33,651 nucleotides of DNA from Thermoplasmata archaeon (lineage in GTDB: Archaea > Thermoplasmatota > Thermoplasmata > Lutacidiplasmatales > UBA184). Both the position numbers and the translations under genes were made by a program. Numbering within the stretch: position 1 is the first letter of the stretch; the number at the start of each line of letters is the position of its first letter. Where the stretch lies: the NCBI GenBank assembly GCA_021827405.1, contig JAKAVY010000021.1, positions 1 through 33,651 on the forward strand. The letters run 5' to 3'. Shown here in pieces: positions 1 to 7,254 of this stretch. The notes beneath the pieces are model-generated. The model did no database searches. It saw nothing but the letters and a program-made list of their open reading frames with translations, and had not been told where the DNA came from.

Positions 1-513
1 CCGGAGGACCTGCCCCACGGTCTCCAACAGGCCACTGGCCGGATTGCCGGGGCCCACCGTGGTCCAGACCGCCGCGTGGGTCCGCCAGGTGTGACGCAGC
101 GCCCGACGGACCAACCCCGTCTTCCCCACCCCCGGGACCCCATCGATCACCACCACTCCCCCCGCGGCCAAGGCCCGCCCGAGCACCGCCAGTTCCTGGG
201 CCCGCCCCACGAACGGGGCCGGCGGGGCCGGTAGCGGCCCCGGGAAGGGGATCGCCATCCGGTCCAGATGCTCGCGCCCCAGGGAGGTGACCTGGTAGAC
301 CTTCAGCCGGTACCGGCGGCCCACCACGTGGGTCCGGATCCCCTGGACCCAACCGCGCACCTCGGCCTGCTGGAGGATGGGGGAAAGGAACGCGGCGCTG
401 TACCCGAGCTCCCCGGAGAGCTCCTCCCGGGTGAGCCCCCCCGGATGGGACCGCCCCCCCCGGGTGAGCAGGGCCCAGAGGACCTCTTCGTGGCCCATGC
501 TGCGCTCTGCCAT
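1..513 (-). CDS. Winged-helix / STAND-type ATPase, N-terminal part (runs off window)
   Basis: This reading frame is open from ATG at 513 down to base 1 (171 codons), so the gene is cut by the window edge. Residues 1-85 look like a winged helix (LTREELSGEL... then a basic wing and VTSLGREHL). A Pro-rich linker leads to FVGRAQEL near 101-107, the usual entry to a STAND/AAA NTPase, and a clear Walker A, GVPGVGKT, at 125-132. In this family the N-terminal helix-turn-helix with a P-loop NTPase usually means signalling or transcription control; the C-terminal sensor, probably TPR-like, is not visible. The start is supported by AGGAGG a few bases upstream. A second in-frame ATG lies at 498. A TATA-like TATAAG on this strand at 565-570 would give a leader of about 27 nt. 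The fold is fairly certain; the biological role is unknown. Confidence 0.8.
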   Translation of the reverse strand, partial: MAERSMGHEEVLWALLTRGGRSHPGGLTREELSGELGYSAAFLSPILQQAEVRGWVQGIRTHVVGRRYRLKVYQVTSLGREHLDRMAIPFPGPLPAPPAPFVGRAQELAVLGRALAAGGVVVIDGVPGVGKTGLVRRALRHTWRTHAAVWTTVGPGNPASGLLETVGQVLR

Positions 514-564
514 CGTCCCTCCTGCCTGACCAGGCCGGGGAGGCCCGATTCAGGCACAGGCAGG

Positions 565-570
565 CTTATA
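565..570. promoter_or_regulatory. TATA-like element in divergent idi / STAND gap
   Basis: CTTATA (TATAAG on the minus strand) is the only AT-rich spot between the two divergent genes. At archaeal spacing it would give a leader of about 27 nt, with a Shine-Dalgarno, for the minus-strand ATPase and about 50 nt for idi. It could serve one or both genes. Confidence 0.45.
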
Positions 571-646
571 GCCACGTTGCCCCACCTCAACGGCCGAAGT
601 ACCCGACAGCGGGCTTCCCCCTCCGGGCCTTCCGAACGAGAACCCG

Positions 647-1189
647 ATGGCCGCGACCGAGGAACGAGTGATCCTGGTGGATGGGGCGGACGTTCCCGTC
701 GGGGAGGCGGAGAAGCTCAGCGCCCACCGTCACGAGGGGAGGCTCCACCGGGCGATCTCCGTCTTGCTCTTCGACCCCCAGGGCCGGACCCTCCTGCAGC
801 GGCGCGCTGCCGGCAAGTACCACTCCCCCCTCACCTGGGCGAACAGCTGCTGCTCCCACCCGCGACCCGGGGAGACCGTCGAGCAGGCCGCCCACCGCCG
901 GCTCCGAGAGGAGCTCGGGATCGACTGCCCCCTGAGGGAGGCGTTCTCGTTCACCTACAGCATCGGGGTCGGCCCCGACCTCACGGAGCGGGAGTTCGAC
1001 CACATCCTCGTCGGCCCCTTCTCCGGTCCGGTGCACCCGGACCCGACCGAGGTGGCCGAGGTCCGCTGGGCCTCGTTGCCGGAGCTTTTCGCCTCCGTGC
1101 GCCCGGACGACCCGGCCTACGCCCCTTGGTTCCGGATCCTCTTGGTGGAGATCGGCCAGAGACGCGACTTTCCCCCTTCCTCCTCGTGA
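647..1189 (+). CDS. idi: Type I isopentenyl-diphosphate delta-isomerase (Nudix fold)
   Basis: It should interconvert isopentenyl diphosphate and dimethylallyl diphosphate, feeding archaeal isoprenoid lipid synthesis in the cytoplasm. The 180-residue length matches bacterial IDI-1. The key residues are all visible: metal-binding His27, His34 and His71, catalytic Cys69 in NSCCSHP, Tyr104, and the Glu114/Glu116 pair in TEREFDH. A Nudix-like helix GETVEQAAHRRLREELG spans 75-91, with the usual IDI deviation from the strict Nudix box. Many archaea use the unrelated FMN-dependent type II enzyme instead, so a type I enzyme is notable. No mevalonate-pathway gene lies beside it. The ATG at 647 fits the family N-terminus; the ribosome binding site is weak. 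Confidence 0.93.
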   Translation: MAATEERVILVDGADVPVGEAEKLSAHRHEGRLHRAISVLLFDPQGRTLLQRRAAGKYHSPLTWANSCCSHPRPGETVEQAAHRRLREELGIDCPLREAFSFTYSIGVGPDLTEREFDHILVGPFSGPVHPDPTEVAEVRWASLPELFASVRPDDPAYAPWFRILLVEIGQRRDFPPSSS

Positions 1190-1557
1190 GAAGGGCCTCC
1201 CGGGAGTCCCGGAGGGCCAAATTTTTCAGTGAAAAATTGTGCGCCCATTCATATACCAGGACCCCCGGATGACCCCTGCCGACACCGCATGACAGACCGA
1301 TTGCCCTCCCCTCCGGGAAGGGTCCGACCCGAGGCGGCCCCCTCACCGTCCCAGGTCCCCTCCCCCGGGCCGGTGCACCGGTCGGCCCGTGCGGGATCGG
1401 AGCGTGGGGAGGAAGGATGGCAGAACGGGTCGCAGCAGCCCCTCAACTGCAGGCCTCCAAGCCCTCTCCCTCCCCACGCATATCTTTCCCGACCTTCCCG
1501 GGAAGTCTCTCGGACCCCCTCCCCTCCGCCTTCTTCCCGGCCTCCCTCGGGTACGCC
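1190..1557. other. Intergenic region downstream of idi
   Basis: No convincing gene is seen. It contains the AT-rich inverted repeat at 1220-1238, a TATA-like CATATACC near 1250-1257 and another, GCATATC, at 1479-1485. An in-frame ATG at 1417 with GGAGG four bases upstream could extend the next gene. However, codons between it and about 1510 often end in A or T (GCA, CCT, CAA, ATA, TCT, AGT), unlike the almost uniformly G/C-ending codons after 1558, so I read it as non-coding. Confidence 0.5.
1220..1238. repeat. AT-rich perfect inverted repeat
   Basis: AATTTTTC - AGT - GAAAAATT is an 8-bp perfect inverted repeat with a 3-nt centre, 31 bases after the idi stop. It is one of the most AT-rich spots in the window. 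It could be the transcription terminator of idi (T-rich on either strand) or a regulator-binding site ahead of the TATA-like element at about 1250. Confidence 0.6.
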
Positions 1558-2301
1558 ATGACCTCCCCCTCCTCCCTCTCCCCGGCCCTGAGGGAGTTCG
1601 TGGAGCACCCCGGACCGGCCTCCCTGATGCTCCGGTCGGCCCCGGGCCCCGCGCACGACCGGGTCGTGGAGAAGCTGTTCGCCGCCTTCCGGGGGACCTG
1701 CTTTTTCCTTTCCCCGCCCTCCCCCCGGGGCCCCTCCGCGTCTCCGGGACGCTCCCACGTCCTCGTCGTGGATCAATCCCTTCCCCCCACCACCCTGGAC
1801 CAGGCGGCCCGGACCCGGGCCGCGTGGGCCCGGCTGGTCCGTAGCGGGCTCCCGGAATACGCGGAGTCGGACTTCCTCTGGCTCCCGGGTGCCCTCCAGG
1901 AGGTCTGGAGCCGCTTGGATGGGTCCGGACCGCCGGCCCTGGTGGTGCTCGACGGCTGGGACCGCTGGGTGGAGGCGTACTTGGGCTTGCCGTCCCCGCC
2001 CACTCCCGGGTTCCCGGACCGCGCCTCCCTGGAGCGGGACCTCGTCCGGCGCATGGCCCAGCTCCCGGTGCACCTGGTCTTCCTGGTGGAGCCGAGTGGC
2101 TCCGAGACCCTCGAGTTCCTCGTGAACACCGTGGTCGCGCTGGGAGCGACGCCCCAGGAGGACCGCCTGCTCCGTTTAAGGAGCGCCTCGTCCCACCACC
2201 CCCGCACGTCGCCGTCCTCTGGTCCCGGGCGGGCCCCACGCGGCCCGGAGCTCACCCACCCTGGTAGCGGCGCCGGACAAGTCCTTGGCGTTCCGCTTTA
2301 A
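1558..2301 (+). CDS. RecA/KaiC-like protein lacking a Walker A motif
   Basis: This protein of about 247 residues resembles the core of RecA/KaiC/Rad55-type ATPases. A strand-loop-helix near residues 20-50 (SLMLRSAPGPAHDRVVEKL) lies where the P-loop should be but has no GKT/S, then FFLSPP follows. A Walker B-like strand, ALVVLDGWD, is near 125-133, and another beta strand, VHLVFLVEPSG, near 170-180. It probably cannot hydrolyse ATP in the normal way and may act as a scaffold or sensor. The start at ATG 1558 was chosen because codon third positions become almost all G/C only from there; ATG 1417 has a better ribosome site and remains possible. It is followed by a DUF835 protein and a secreted protein on the same strand. 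The family assignment is inference from pattern only. Confidence 0.6.
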   Translation: MTSPSSLSPALREFVEHPGPASLMLRSAPGPAHDRVVEKLFAAFRGTCFFLSPPSPRGPSASPGRSHVLVVDQSLPPTTLDQAARTRAAWARLVRSGLPEYAESDFLWLPGALQEVWSRLDGSGPPALVVLDGWDRWVEAYLGLPSPPTPGFPDRASLERDLVRRMAQLPVHLVFLVEPSGSETLEFLVNTVVALGATPQEDRLLRLRSASSHHPRTSPSSGPGRAPRGPELTHPGSGAGQVLGVPL

Positions 2302-2352
2302 AGGTATTTTTAAGCACTTCTTGCATCCATTTGGTTGCCTTTTGGACCCAGG

Positions 2353-2361
2353 CATTCATTA
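2353..2361 (+). promoter_or_regulatory. TATA-like element before the DUF835 gene
   Basis: ATTCATTAC is centred about 28 bases before ATG 2386, which has no Shine-Dalgarno. It lies in an AT-rich island (about 2296-2361) that also holds TATTTTTAA at 2305-2312, so two promoters or a promoter plus terminator of the preceding gene are possible. Confidence 0.45.
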
Positions 2362-2385
2362 CCAGGGGGCTGGAATGGCTCCCTC

Positions 2386-3486
2386 ATGTTCGCGGCCGTA
2401 CTTCCCTCCGAGATGCCCGCCATCGCCGAGGAACCCCAGGGGCTCGCTGCCCCCCTCGTAAGCTCCCTGGACCGGCTGGAGGGCTACCTCTTCCGGGCCC
2501 AGGGGCGGAGCTTCCTGCTCGATCCCCCCGCCCTGGTGGACGACGTCCCGGCGTCCTTGGGCCCCCAGGAACTGGAGGCCCACTACTGGGTCCAGGACCC
2601 GCTCGACGGGCATCTGGAGCACCGGACCACCCGGATCGGGGAGGAGGACCTCCCCTTCGACTGGGAAGAGGGGCTGACGCCCTTCCTGCATTTGGTCGGC
2701 GGGGTCCCACACCTCTTCCTGACCGAACCGACCCTGCGGGAGGGAGAGGTCCTTCCCGGCGACGCGAGCTTCCGCGTGTACGCCACGCACCCGCTGGTCC
2801 TCACCGCCGGCCCCGGGGCGGAGGACGTCCGCTTCCTCCTGCAGGGGTCGGTGGACTCCCACAAGGCGGCGCAGAGCGCTCTCCTCCGCCTCCGCGGGGC
2901 CTCCGAACGGGCCAGCGACCGATCCTTCGCTGGGTCCGGCTCCCCCCGCGTGCCCGCCATCGCCTTCGTGGGCGAGGATGACTTCGCCCTCTTCTCGGAG
3001 CTCCAGCTCTCGCTGGGAGCCCGGGTCCGGGCCCTGGCCACCGTGCGCCCCACCTCGGCCCTCCTCCGGTGGTGGGGGCTCGGGACCGTCCGGTTCCTTG
3101 GGTACTCCTGCCCGAAGGTCGGACAGGGCTGGGCCTCACCGCTCCAGGACCTGGCCACGGAGATCATCGACCTCTTCGGCCGGGTCCCGGGGGCTGTCGT
3201 GGCGCTGGCCGACCTCTCCCTCCTGGGGGTCTCCGCCCCGGAGCTCGAGGGGTTCCTCCGCACCGTCCGGGCCGCCGCGGAGCGCTGGCACGGCCACCTC
3301 CTCGTCCACTTGAGCCCCGCGAGCTTCACCCCGGAGGAACGCGAGCGGATGCTCGCGGGGTTCGAGGTGCGTCACCCCCGGCCCGCCCCCGGCGCAAAGG
3401 CCGTCGCGGGAGGGAGCCCGGAGAGCCCTCTCCCCCTGGCGCTGACGGTCTGGGGCACCGTTCCCTCCCAGGGCCCCGAGGACTGA
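2386..3486 (+). CDS. DUF835-domain protein
   Basis: This 366-residue soluble protein carries a DUF835-like C-terminal half. After a strand and a turn with WWGLGTVRFLGYS near 225-240 comes a long helix (LATEIIDLFG), the strand GAVVALADLSLL, a helix ELEGFLRTVRAAAE and a final strand HLLVHLSPASF, ending near residue 330. In Euryarchaeota and Thermoplasmatota DUF835 is a small alpha/beta domain often tied to sensory proteins; its biochemical function is not established. The N-terminal part (1-190) is rich in beta strands and was not recognised. Start ATG 2386 was preferred over an upstream TTG (2335) because codons in between end largely in A/T and because a TATA-like element sits at leaderless distance. 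A secreted protein follows 22 bases downstream, probably in the same operon. Confidence 0.7.
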   Translation: MFAAVLPSEMPAIAEEPQGLAAPLVSSLDRLEGYLFRAQGRSFLLDPPALVDDVPASLGPQELEAHYWVQDPLDGHLEHRTTRIGEEDLPFDWEEGLTPFLHLVGGVPHLFLTEPTLREGEVLPGDASFRVYATHPLVLTAGPGAEDVRFLLQGSVDSHKAAQSALLRLRGASERASDRSFAGSGSPRVPAIAFVGEDDFALFSELQLSLGARVRALATVRPTSALLRWWGLGTVRFLGYSCPKVGQGWASPLQDLATEIIDLFGRVPGAVVALADLSLLGVSAPELEGFLRTVRAAAERWHGHLLVHLSPASFTPEERERMLAGFEVRHPRPAPGAKAVAGGSPESPLPLALTVWGTVPSQGPED

Positions 3487-3508
3487 TCCCCTCCCTCCCG
3501 AGGTCCCC

Positions 3509-4189
3509 ATGCCCCTCTCCTCCCGCTCCGTGCGCCGGGCGCTCCTGCTCGCGGCCCCGCTGGTGGGGCTCCTCCTCCTGCTCCCTGCGGGGGTCCTCGC
3601 GCTGCACGGCTCCCCCGGGTCCTCCGGCGGACTTTCCGCCACCTTCCTGCCGGGCCCGGACCCCCTCCCCGCGGGGACGGCCGGGGGTAGCCAGCTCACC
3701 ACCTCCTCCGGAGGCCACCAAGCCTCCCTCACGCTCTGGGCCCCCGGGAACGTCCCCACCTACTTCCTGGACGTGCTTCAGTTCCGCTTCGGGGGCGGCC
3801 CCGCGGTCCAGGGAGTGTTGAACCTCTCGCTCTCCCCGGGAGCGGGCAGTCTCCCGGCCGGGGCCGAGCTCTACGCCCTCATGGGGACCCCGGCACCCGG
3901 GGCCTCTCCGGGAGGGGCGCTGGGGAGTGGACCTGCGGTGCCCGCCGGATCCCTCCTCTCCATCCGTGGTCTGGGGGGACCCGAGCCGGGGCTCTCGCCC
4001 GTGCTCACCGCGCTGGACATCACGGCGGGTGGGGTGGACGTGATCTCCCCAGCCTCCGGTACGTCCTTCTCCCTTGCCACGGGAGAGAGCGGGCTCCTGG
4101 TCCTGGATGTGGGCCTCCTTCTGCCGGGCGGGGCCTCCCCGGTCTCGAGCGCGCTGACCCTCTCGGTGATGCTCACGGCCTCGGGCTAG
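3509..4189 (+). CDS. Secreted protein with signal peptide, unknown function
   Basis: The 226-residue product starts with a clear export signal: basic VRR at 8-10, then a hydrophobic stretch of about 20 residues (ALLLAAPLVGLLLLLPAGVL). The twin Arg followed by ALLL hints weakly at Tat, but Sec is as likely. The mature part is poor in charge and rich in Gly, Pro, Ser and Leu, with repeated beta-type strands such as ASLTLWAPG, VLNLSLSPG and ALTLSVMLTASG. It has no C-terminal membrane anchor and no cysteine in the mature part, so it is probably released or wall-associated. It follows the DUF835 gene by 22 bases. A strong stem-loop begins 12 bases after its stop. No homologue was recognised. Confidence 0.7.
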   Translation: MPLSSRSVRRALLLAAPLVGLLLLLPAGVLALHGSPGSSGGLSATFLPGPDPLPAGTAGGSQLTTSSGGHQASLTLWAPGNVPTYFLDVLQFRFGGGPAVQGVLNLSLSPGAGSLPAGAELYALMGTPAPGASPGGALGSGPAVPAGSLLSIRGLGGPEPGLSPVLTALDITAGGVDVISPASGTSFSLATGESGLLVLDVGLLLPGGASPVSSALTLSVMLTASG

Positions 4190-4200
4190 GCGTTCCCGGC

Positions 4201-4243
4201 GAGGATGAAACACCCTCCTCATCGGAGGGTGTTTCCATCCCTC
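4201..4243 (+). terminator. Strong stem-loop after the secreted-protein gene
   Basis: GAGGATG-AAACACCCTCC pairs with GGAGGGTGTTT-C-CATCCCTC around a five-base loop: 11 bp, then a small bulge, then about 7 bp. It starts 12 bases after a stop codon, so a terminator or mRNA-stabilising role fits. There is no U-run after it. A related hairpin lies at 15833-15870. Confidence 0.55.
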
Positions 4244-4430
4244 GGCTGGCCGTTGAAATACCCCTACCGGGCTCTCCTTCCCCGGGAACACCACTCCCAC
4301 GAGAAGGGGACCTACATCGCTCAAGGGGAGGGGAAGCACCGCCCCTCCTGCGTGCGGTCCCCTTCTCTACCTTCGGAAAAACCCCATGTCGAGCTCATCC
4401 TTCTGGGTGACGGCCGCCCCGCCGGCCAGA

Positions 4431-4437
4431 CTTTATC
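4431..4437 (+). promoter_or_regulatory. TATA-like element before the 4464 gene
   Basis: CTTTATC is centred about 30 bases before ATG 4464 and would give a leaderless or near-leaderless transcript. It lies inside the extended reading frame that starts at ATG 4386, which argues against that longer start. Confidence 0.4.
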
Positions 4438-4463
4438 GGGGCGAGGCCATCCCCTCCGCGCCC

Positions 4464-5033
4464 ATGCCCAAGGAGGACCCCCCCGTGACCCTGACCCTGG
4501 AGATGGAGCTCCCCGGGGAGGAGGGACACCCTCCCCGCCGTCTCTCCCTCTCCACGGTCCTTCCCTCCCCGGCGGGGAGCGAGGAGCGGCAGGCCGAGGT
4601 CCGGTCCGCGGTGGAGCGGTTGCGGGAGTGCCTGAGGACCGCCGAGGGAGCGCTGCTCCCACCAGGGACCGGGCCACGGGCCGACCGTACCCTCGAGGAG
4701 CTGATGGAGACCTATCACCCCCGGGACCCGAAGCTCCTGGAGACCCTCCTGTGGGACGGGGAGTTGACCCCGGGGGAGCACCAGGTCCTCTCCGGCGCCC
4801 TGGCGTCTGCCCCGGAAGGGGGCGGTCCGGCCCGGGGAAAGCTGCCCGCGAGCCCGCGTCCGCCCGACGTCCTGGTCCGCGAGCTCGGTCTCAAGGACCT
4901 CAAGGACGCCAACCGGGCCCGGTTCCGCCGGCTGATCTCCTACGACGAGTGGACCTCGCTCAAGCGCCATTTCGAGCGGTCCCCGCCCGCCGCCCCCCCG
5001 GCGCCGGGGAGCGGCACCCCGGTCAACGGGTGA
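4464..5033 (+). CDS. Uncharacterised soluble protein
   Basis: This roughly 189-residue protein was not recognised. It has no signal or membrane segment. The first part has alternating beta-like residues (VTLTLEMELPGEEG), followed by a charged helix near 45-65 (EERQAEVRSAVERLRECL). The C-terminal region ends with a basic helical stretch, LKDLKDANRARFRRLI, then YDEWTSLKRHFER, which could bind nucleic acid or a partner. ATG 4464 is preferred because a TATA-like element lies about 30 bases upstream; ATG 4386 would add 26 residues containing several rare A/T-ending codons. The gene ends tail-to-tail with the glycerate-kinase-like gene, overlapping it by 11 bases. Confidence 0.6.
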   Translation: MPKEDPPVTLTLEMELPGEEGHPPRRLSLSTVLPSPAGSEERQAEVRSAVERLRECLRTAEGALLPPGTGPRADRTLEELMETYHPRDPKLLETLLWDGELTPGEHQVLSGALASAPEGGGPARGKLPASPRPPDVLVRELGLKDLKDANRARFRRLISYDEWTSLKRHFERSPPAAPPAPGSGTPVNG

Positions 5034-6300
5034 GGTAGGCCAACGCCACCGCACCCACGTCGCTGAACCCCGGTCTTAGGTCCAGGGCCCCGGTCCCGCC
5101 CTGGAGGAAGGACCTCCGATCGAACGGCGTCTGCGCCCCCACGATCCCGCCCGAGGGCCGGGTCCTTTCCCCCAGCGACCCGGAAGTGAGGAGGACCGCC
5201 ACCAGCGTCTTCCGCCTCAGGAGGGTGCGGTGCGCCTCCTCCAGGAAGTCCGCCAGGTCCTCCCGGGTGATGCCTCCCTCCGGACGCCCCAGGCTGAGGC
5301 CCTGGAACAGCGCGATGCCCTCCCCCGCCTTGGGGGGGAGCCGGGGGGAGAAGTCCTCTACGGCAGCGGTGAGACTGCGGGCCGCCTCCCGAGGAGGCGA
5401 CGGGTCGTGCACGCCCAGGAGACGGGGGCGGTGCCGGTGGTCCGAGGCCGCCTCCCCCGCCGCCTCCAGCGCATCCGTGGGGCCACCCACCACCACGCTC
5501 CGCACCCGCCCCGGGAAAGGCGGGGGGTCGCCCTGGAAGGGATCGGTCAGGGCCCGGGGAAGGCGGTGGGGCCGGGCCTGGAGCGCCTGGAGGAGCCGTT
5601 CCCTGGAGGGCCTCCCGAGGGGGAGCGTGGGCATGCCGGCCACCGGGGTCCCGCCCTCCCCGTACTCGATGAGGAGGGCCTCCACCCGGGCCTTTTCCGC
5701 GGCCCTCGCGAGCCGCCCGCCCTGGGCCCGGCCCCACAGGGCCGCGGCGACCGGGAGGAGCGTGGCCCCTCCCGGCCCTTTTCCCAGGTCCTGGAGGACC
5801 TCGCGGTACTCCTCCAGGGAGACCGCGGGAGGAGGGGAGCCCAGCATCCCCAGGGCCCCCGGGGAGAGCAAGGGAATGAACAGGTCCCGTTCGCCTAAGG
5901 AGGAGGCGAGCTCCAGGGCATGGTCCGCCACGGCGACGCTCTCCGGGGACGGCAGCACCGGGTCGACCACCGGGTAGTAGAGGAAGGGCCACGGGGGAGG
6001 CGGGGGCATGGGCCCGGCAACGAAGCCCTGGGTGAGCTGCTCTCCCAGGACGTCGTGGAGCGCCTGGGCCATGGGAGCGGCGCAGTTCCCCACGGAGATG
6101 AACGCCACCTCTCCCAGTCGCTCCTCCGGGACGAACAGGTTCCCGACCCGGAGCACCCCCTCCTCCCTCCGGACCGCCCGGCGGACGGCCAGGTAGGCGT
6201 CTGCCCCCTTCACCGCCTCCTGGAGGATGCTGGAGACGGCCCGGCGGGCCTCGGGCTCGGAACCGGCGAGCAGCGTCCCCTCGGGGTTGCGGAAGAGCAC
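5023..6300 (-). CDS. Degenerate glycerate 2-kinase homologue (DUF4147/MOFRL family)
   Basis: The 425-residue length and the order of blocks match archaeal glycerate 2-kinases (GckA; D-glycerate to 2-phosphoglycerate). Matching blocks are the N-terminal helix EARRAVSSILQEAV, VAFISVGNCAAPMAQAL (68-81), then LPSPESVAVADHALELA, DLFIPLLSPGALGML, SLEEYREVL, GGRLA, and a C-terminal MOFRL-like block LLTSGSLGERTRPSGG (about 370-386) with PGFSDVG near the end. The family's catalytic signatures are altered: the Lys of GKA is Asn72, the SGG-SAL loop reads LSPGALG, the His of GHP is Asp113, the SDV-GD-SGP block is missing, and the GTDG-DGPTDAAG loop lacks its acidic residues. It is therefore probably an inactive or refunctioned paralogue. 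It starts with GTG 6300, about 27 bases from a palindromic CTTAAG element. The family match is by eye. Confidence 0.7.
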   Translation of the reverse strand: MLFRNPEGTLLAGSEPEARRAVSSILQEAVKGADAYLAVRRAVRREEGVLRVGNLFVPEERLGEVAFISVGNCAAPMAQALHDVLGEQLTQGFVAGPMPPPPPWPFLYYPVVDPVLPSPESVAVADHALELASSLGERDLFIPLLSPGALGMLGSPPPAVSLEEYREVLQDLGKGPGGATLLPVAAALWGRAQGGRLARAAEKARVEALLIEYGEGGTPVAGMPTLPLGRPSRERLLQALQARPHRLPRALTDPFQGDPPPFPGRVRSVVVGGPTDALEAAGEAASDHRHRPRLLGVHDPSPPREAARSLTAAVEDFSPRLPPKAGEGIALFQGLSLGRPEGGITREDLADFLEEAHRTLLRRKTLVAVLLTSGSLGERTRPSGGIVGAQTPFDRRSFLQGGTGALDLRPGFSDVGAVALAYLTR

Positions 6301-6324
6301 GCGGGGAGGGAAGGGGCCTTCCTC

Positions 6325-6330
6325 CTTAAG
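6325..6330. promoter_or_regulatory. Palindromic CTTAAG element serving two divergent genes
   Basis: CTTAAG is centred 27.5 bases from the GTG start at 6300 on the minus strand and 26.5 bases from the GTG start at 6354 on the plus strand. Neither gene has a well-placed Shine-Dalgarno. One symmetric TATA-like box could drive two leaderless transcripts in opposite directions. Confidence 0.55.
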
Positions 6331-6353
6331 CCCCGGGGAGCCCTCGGTCCGCC

Positions 6354-7181
6354 GTGATCATCCTGCCGGTGCCCGGGCCCCGGGAGACCCGTCTCCCCCT
6401 CCCCGAAGGGGAGGACCGCAAGGCCTTCCTCTTCCACCCGACCACCTCCTCCCGGGCCCCCCTCCTCGAGACGCGGGGGCTCCTGCCGGAGGAGCGGCCT
6501 TTCCAACCGGAGGACCTGCTGCGGCTGCTGGAGATCTACGAGGAACTGCAGTATGACGGGGAGCTCACCGGCGTGACCCCCCGGGCCGTCTTAGAGGACG
6601 GGATCCGCCGTCCCGGCCAGGACGCCCCGTTCCAGTACCTCACTCCCTTCTACCTCACCGCCCGGAACCGGGCGGTGAGCGCCCCGTTGGGGGACACCCA
6701 CCGGGCGGTGCTCCGGGCCACCGAGGAGCTGGCCCGGCTGCTGGGGGAGCCGGCCCGGCGGGACTCCCACGAACGCTTGTTGAGGGAGTGGGACGACCGG
6801 GAGCGGGAGCACCTGGGCCAGCCGCTGGAGCGCGGGGAGGTCCCGGCGGCCGTGGTCGCCTCCATGCAACGGAGGGAGCGGGCGCTCAACGCCGTTCACG
6901 ACGAGGAGTACTGCCGGGAGGCGCTGCGGAAGGTCCGTTCGATCCGGGAGCGCTACCTTGGGGAGGAGCAGGGGGGCTACCCGGTGGTCTATGTCCTCCG
7001 CCTCCCGCCGGACCGGCGCCGGGTGCCCCTGCTGGAGAGGACCCGGGGACCGGAGTTCCGGTCGATCTCCCCGCTGGACCCCTCGTTCCTGGCCTACCGG
7101 ATCGACCTGGACCCCCTGGCCCAGGAGGTCACCGGTACCGACCCGGAGGAGTTCGGCAGCCTGGAGCCGGCCCCCGGTTGA
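6354..7181 (+). CDS. Uncharacterised protein divergent from glycerate-kinase homologue
   Basis: The 275-residue soluble protein was not recognised. It has an N-terminal beta-rich part (MIILPVPGPRETRLPLPEG), then a long, highly charged helical middle (about residues 120-205) full of Arg and Glu (ERLLREWDDREREHLG, MQRRERALNAVHDEEY), and a C-terminal part with strands YPVVYVLRLPPD and AYRIDLDPL. There are no obvious catalytic motifs and a single Cys (in EEYCREAL). GTG 6354 is the start because it sits about 27 bases from the CTTAAG element. Sharing a promoter with the glycerate-kinase homologue suggests co-expression, but gives no function. Confidence 0.65.
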   Translation: MIILPVPGPRETRLPLPEGEDRKAFLFHPTTSSRAPLLETRGLLPEERPFQPEDLLRLLEIYEELQYDGELTGVTPRAVLEDGIRRPGQDAPFQYLTPFYLTARNRAVSAPLGDTHRAVLRATEELARLLGEPARRDSHERLLREWDDREREHLGQPLERGEVPAAVVASMQRRERALNAVHDEEYCREALRKVRSIRERYLGEEQGGYPVVYVLRLPPDRRRVPLLERTRGPEFRSISPLDPSFLAYRIDLDPLAQEVTGTDPEEFGSLEPAPG

Positions 7182-7254
7182 GCCCAACGGGGAACGGGCC
7201 CAGGGCCCCCGGCGCCCCTTCCCGCCCCCTCCTTCGGCGGGCTCCGTGGTGGGG

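Noticed and set aside
1417-1557. N-terminal extension of the RecA-like gene from ATG 1417
   Set aside because: It has GGAGG upstream, but its first 30 codons often end in A or T, unlike the rest of the gene, and the peptide is low-complexity. It is kept only as an alternative.
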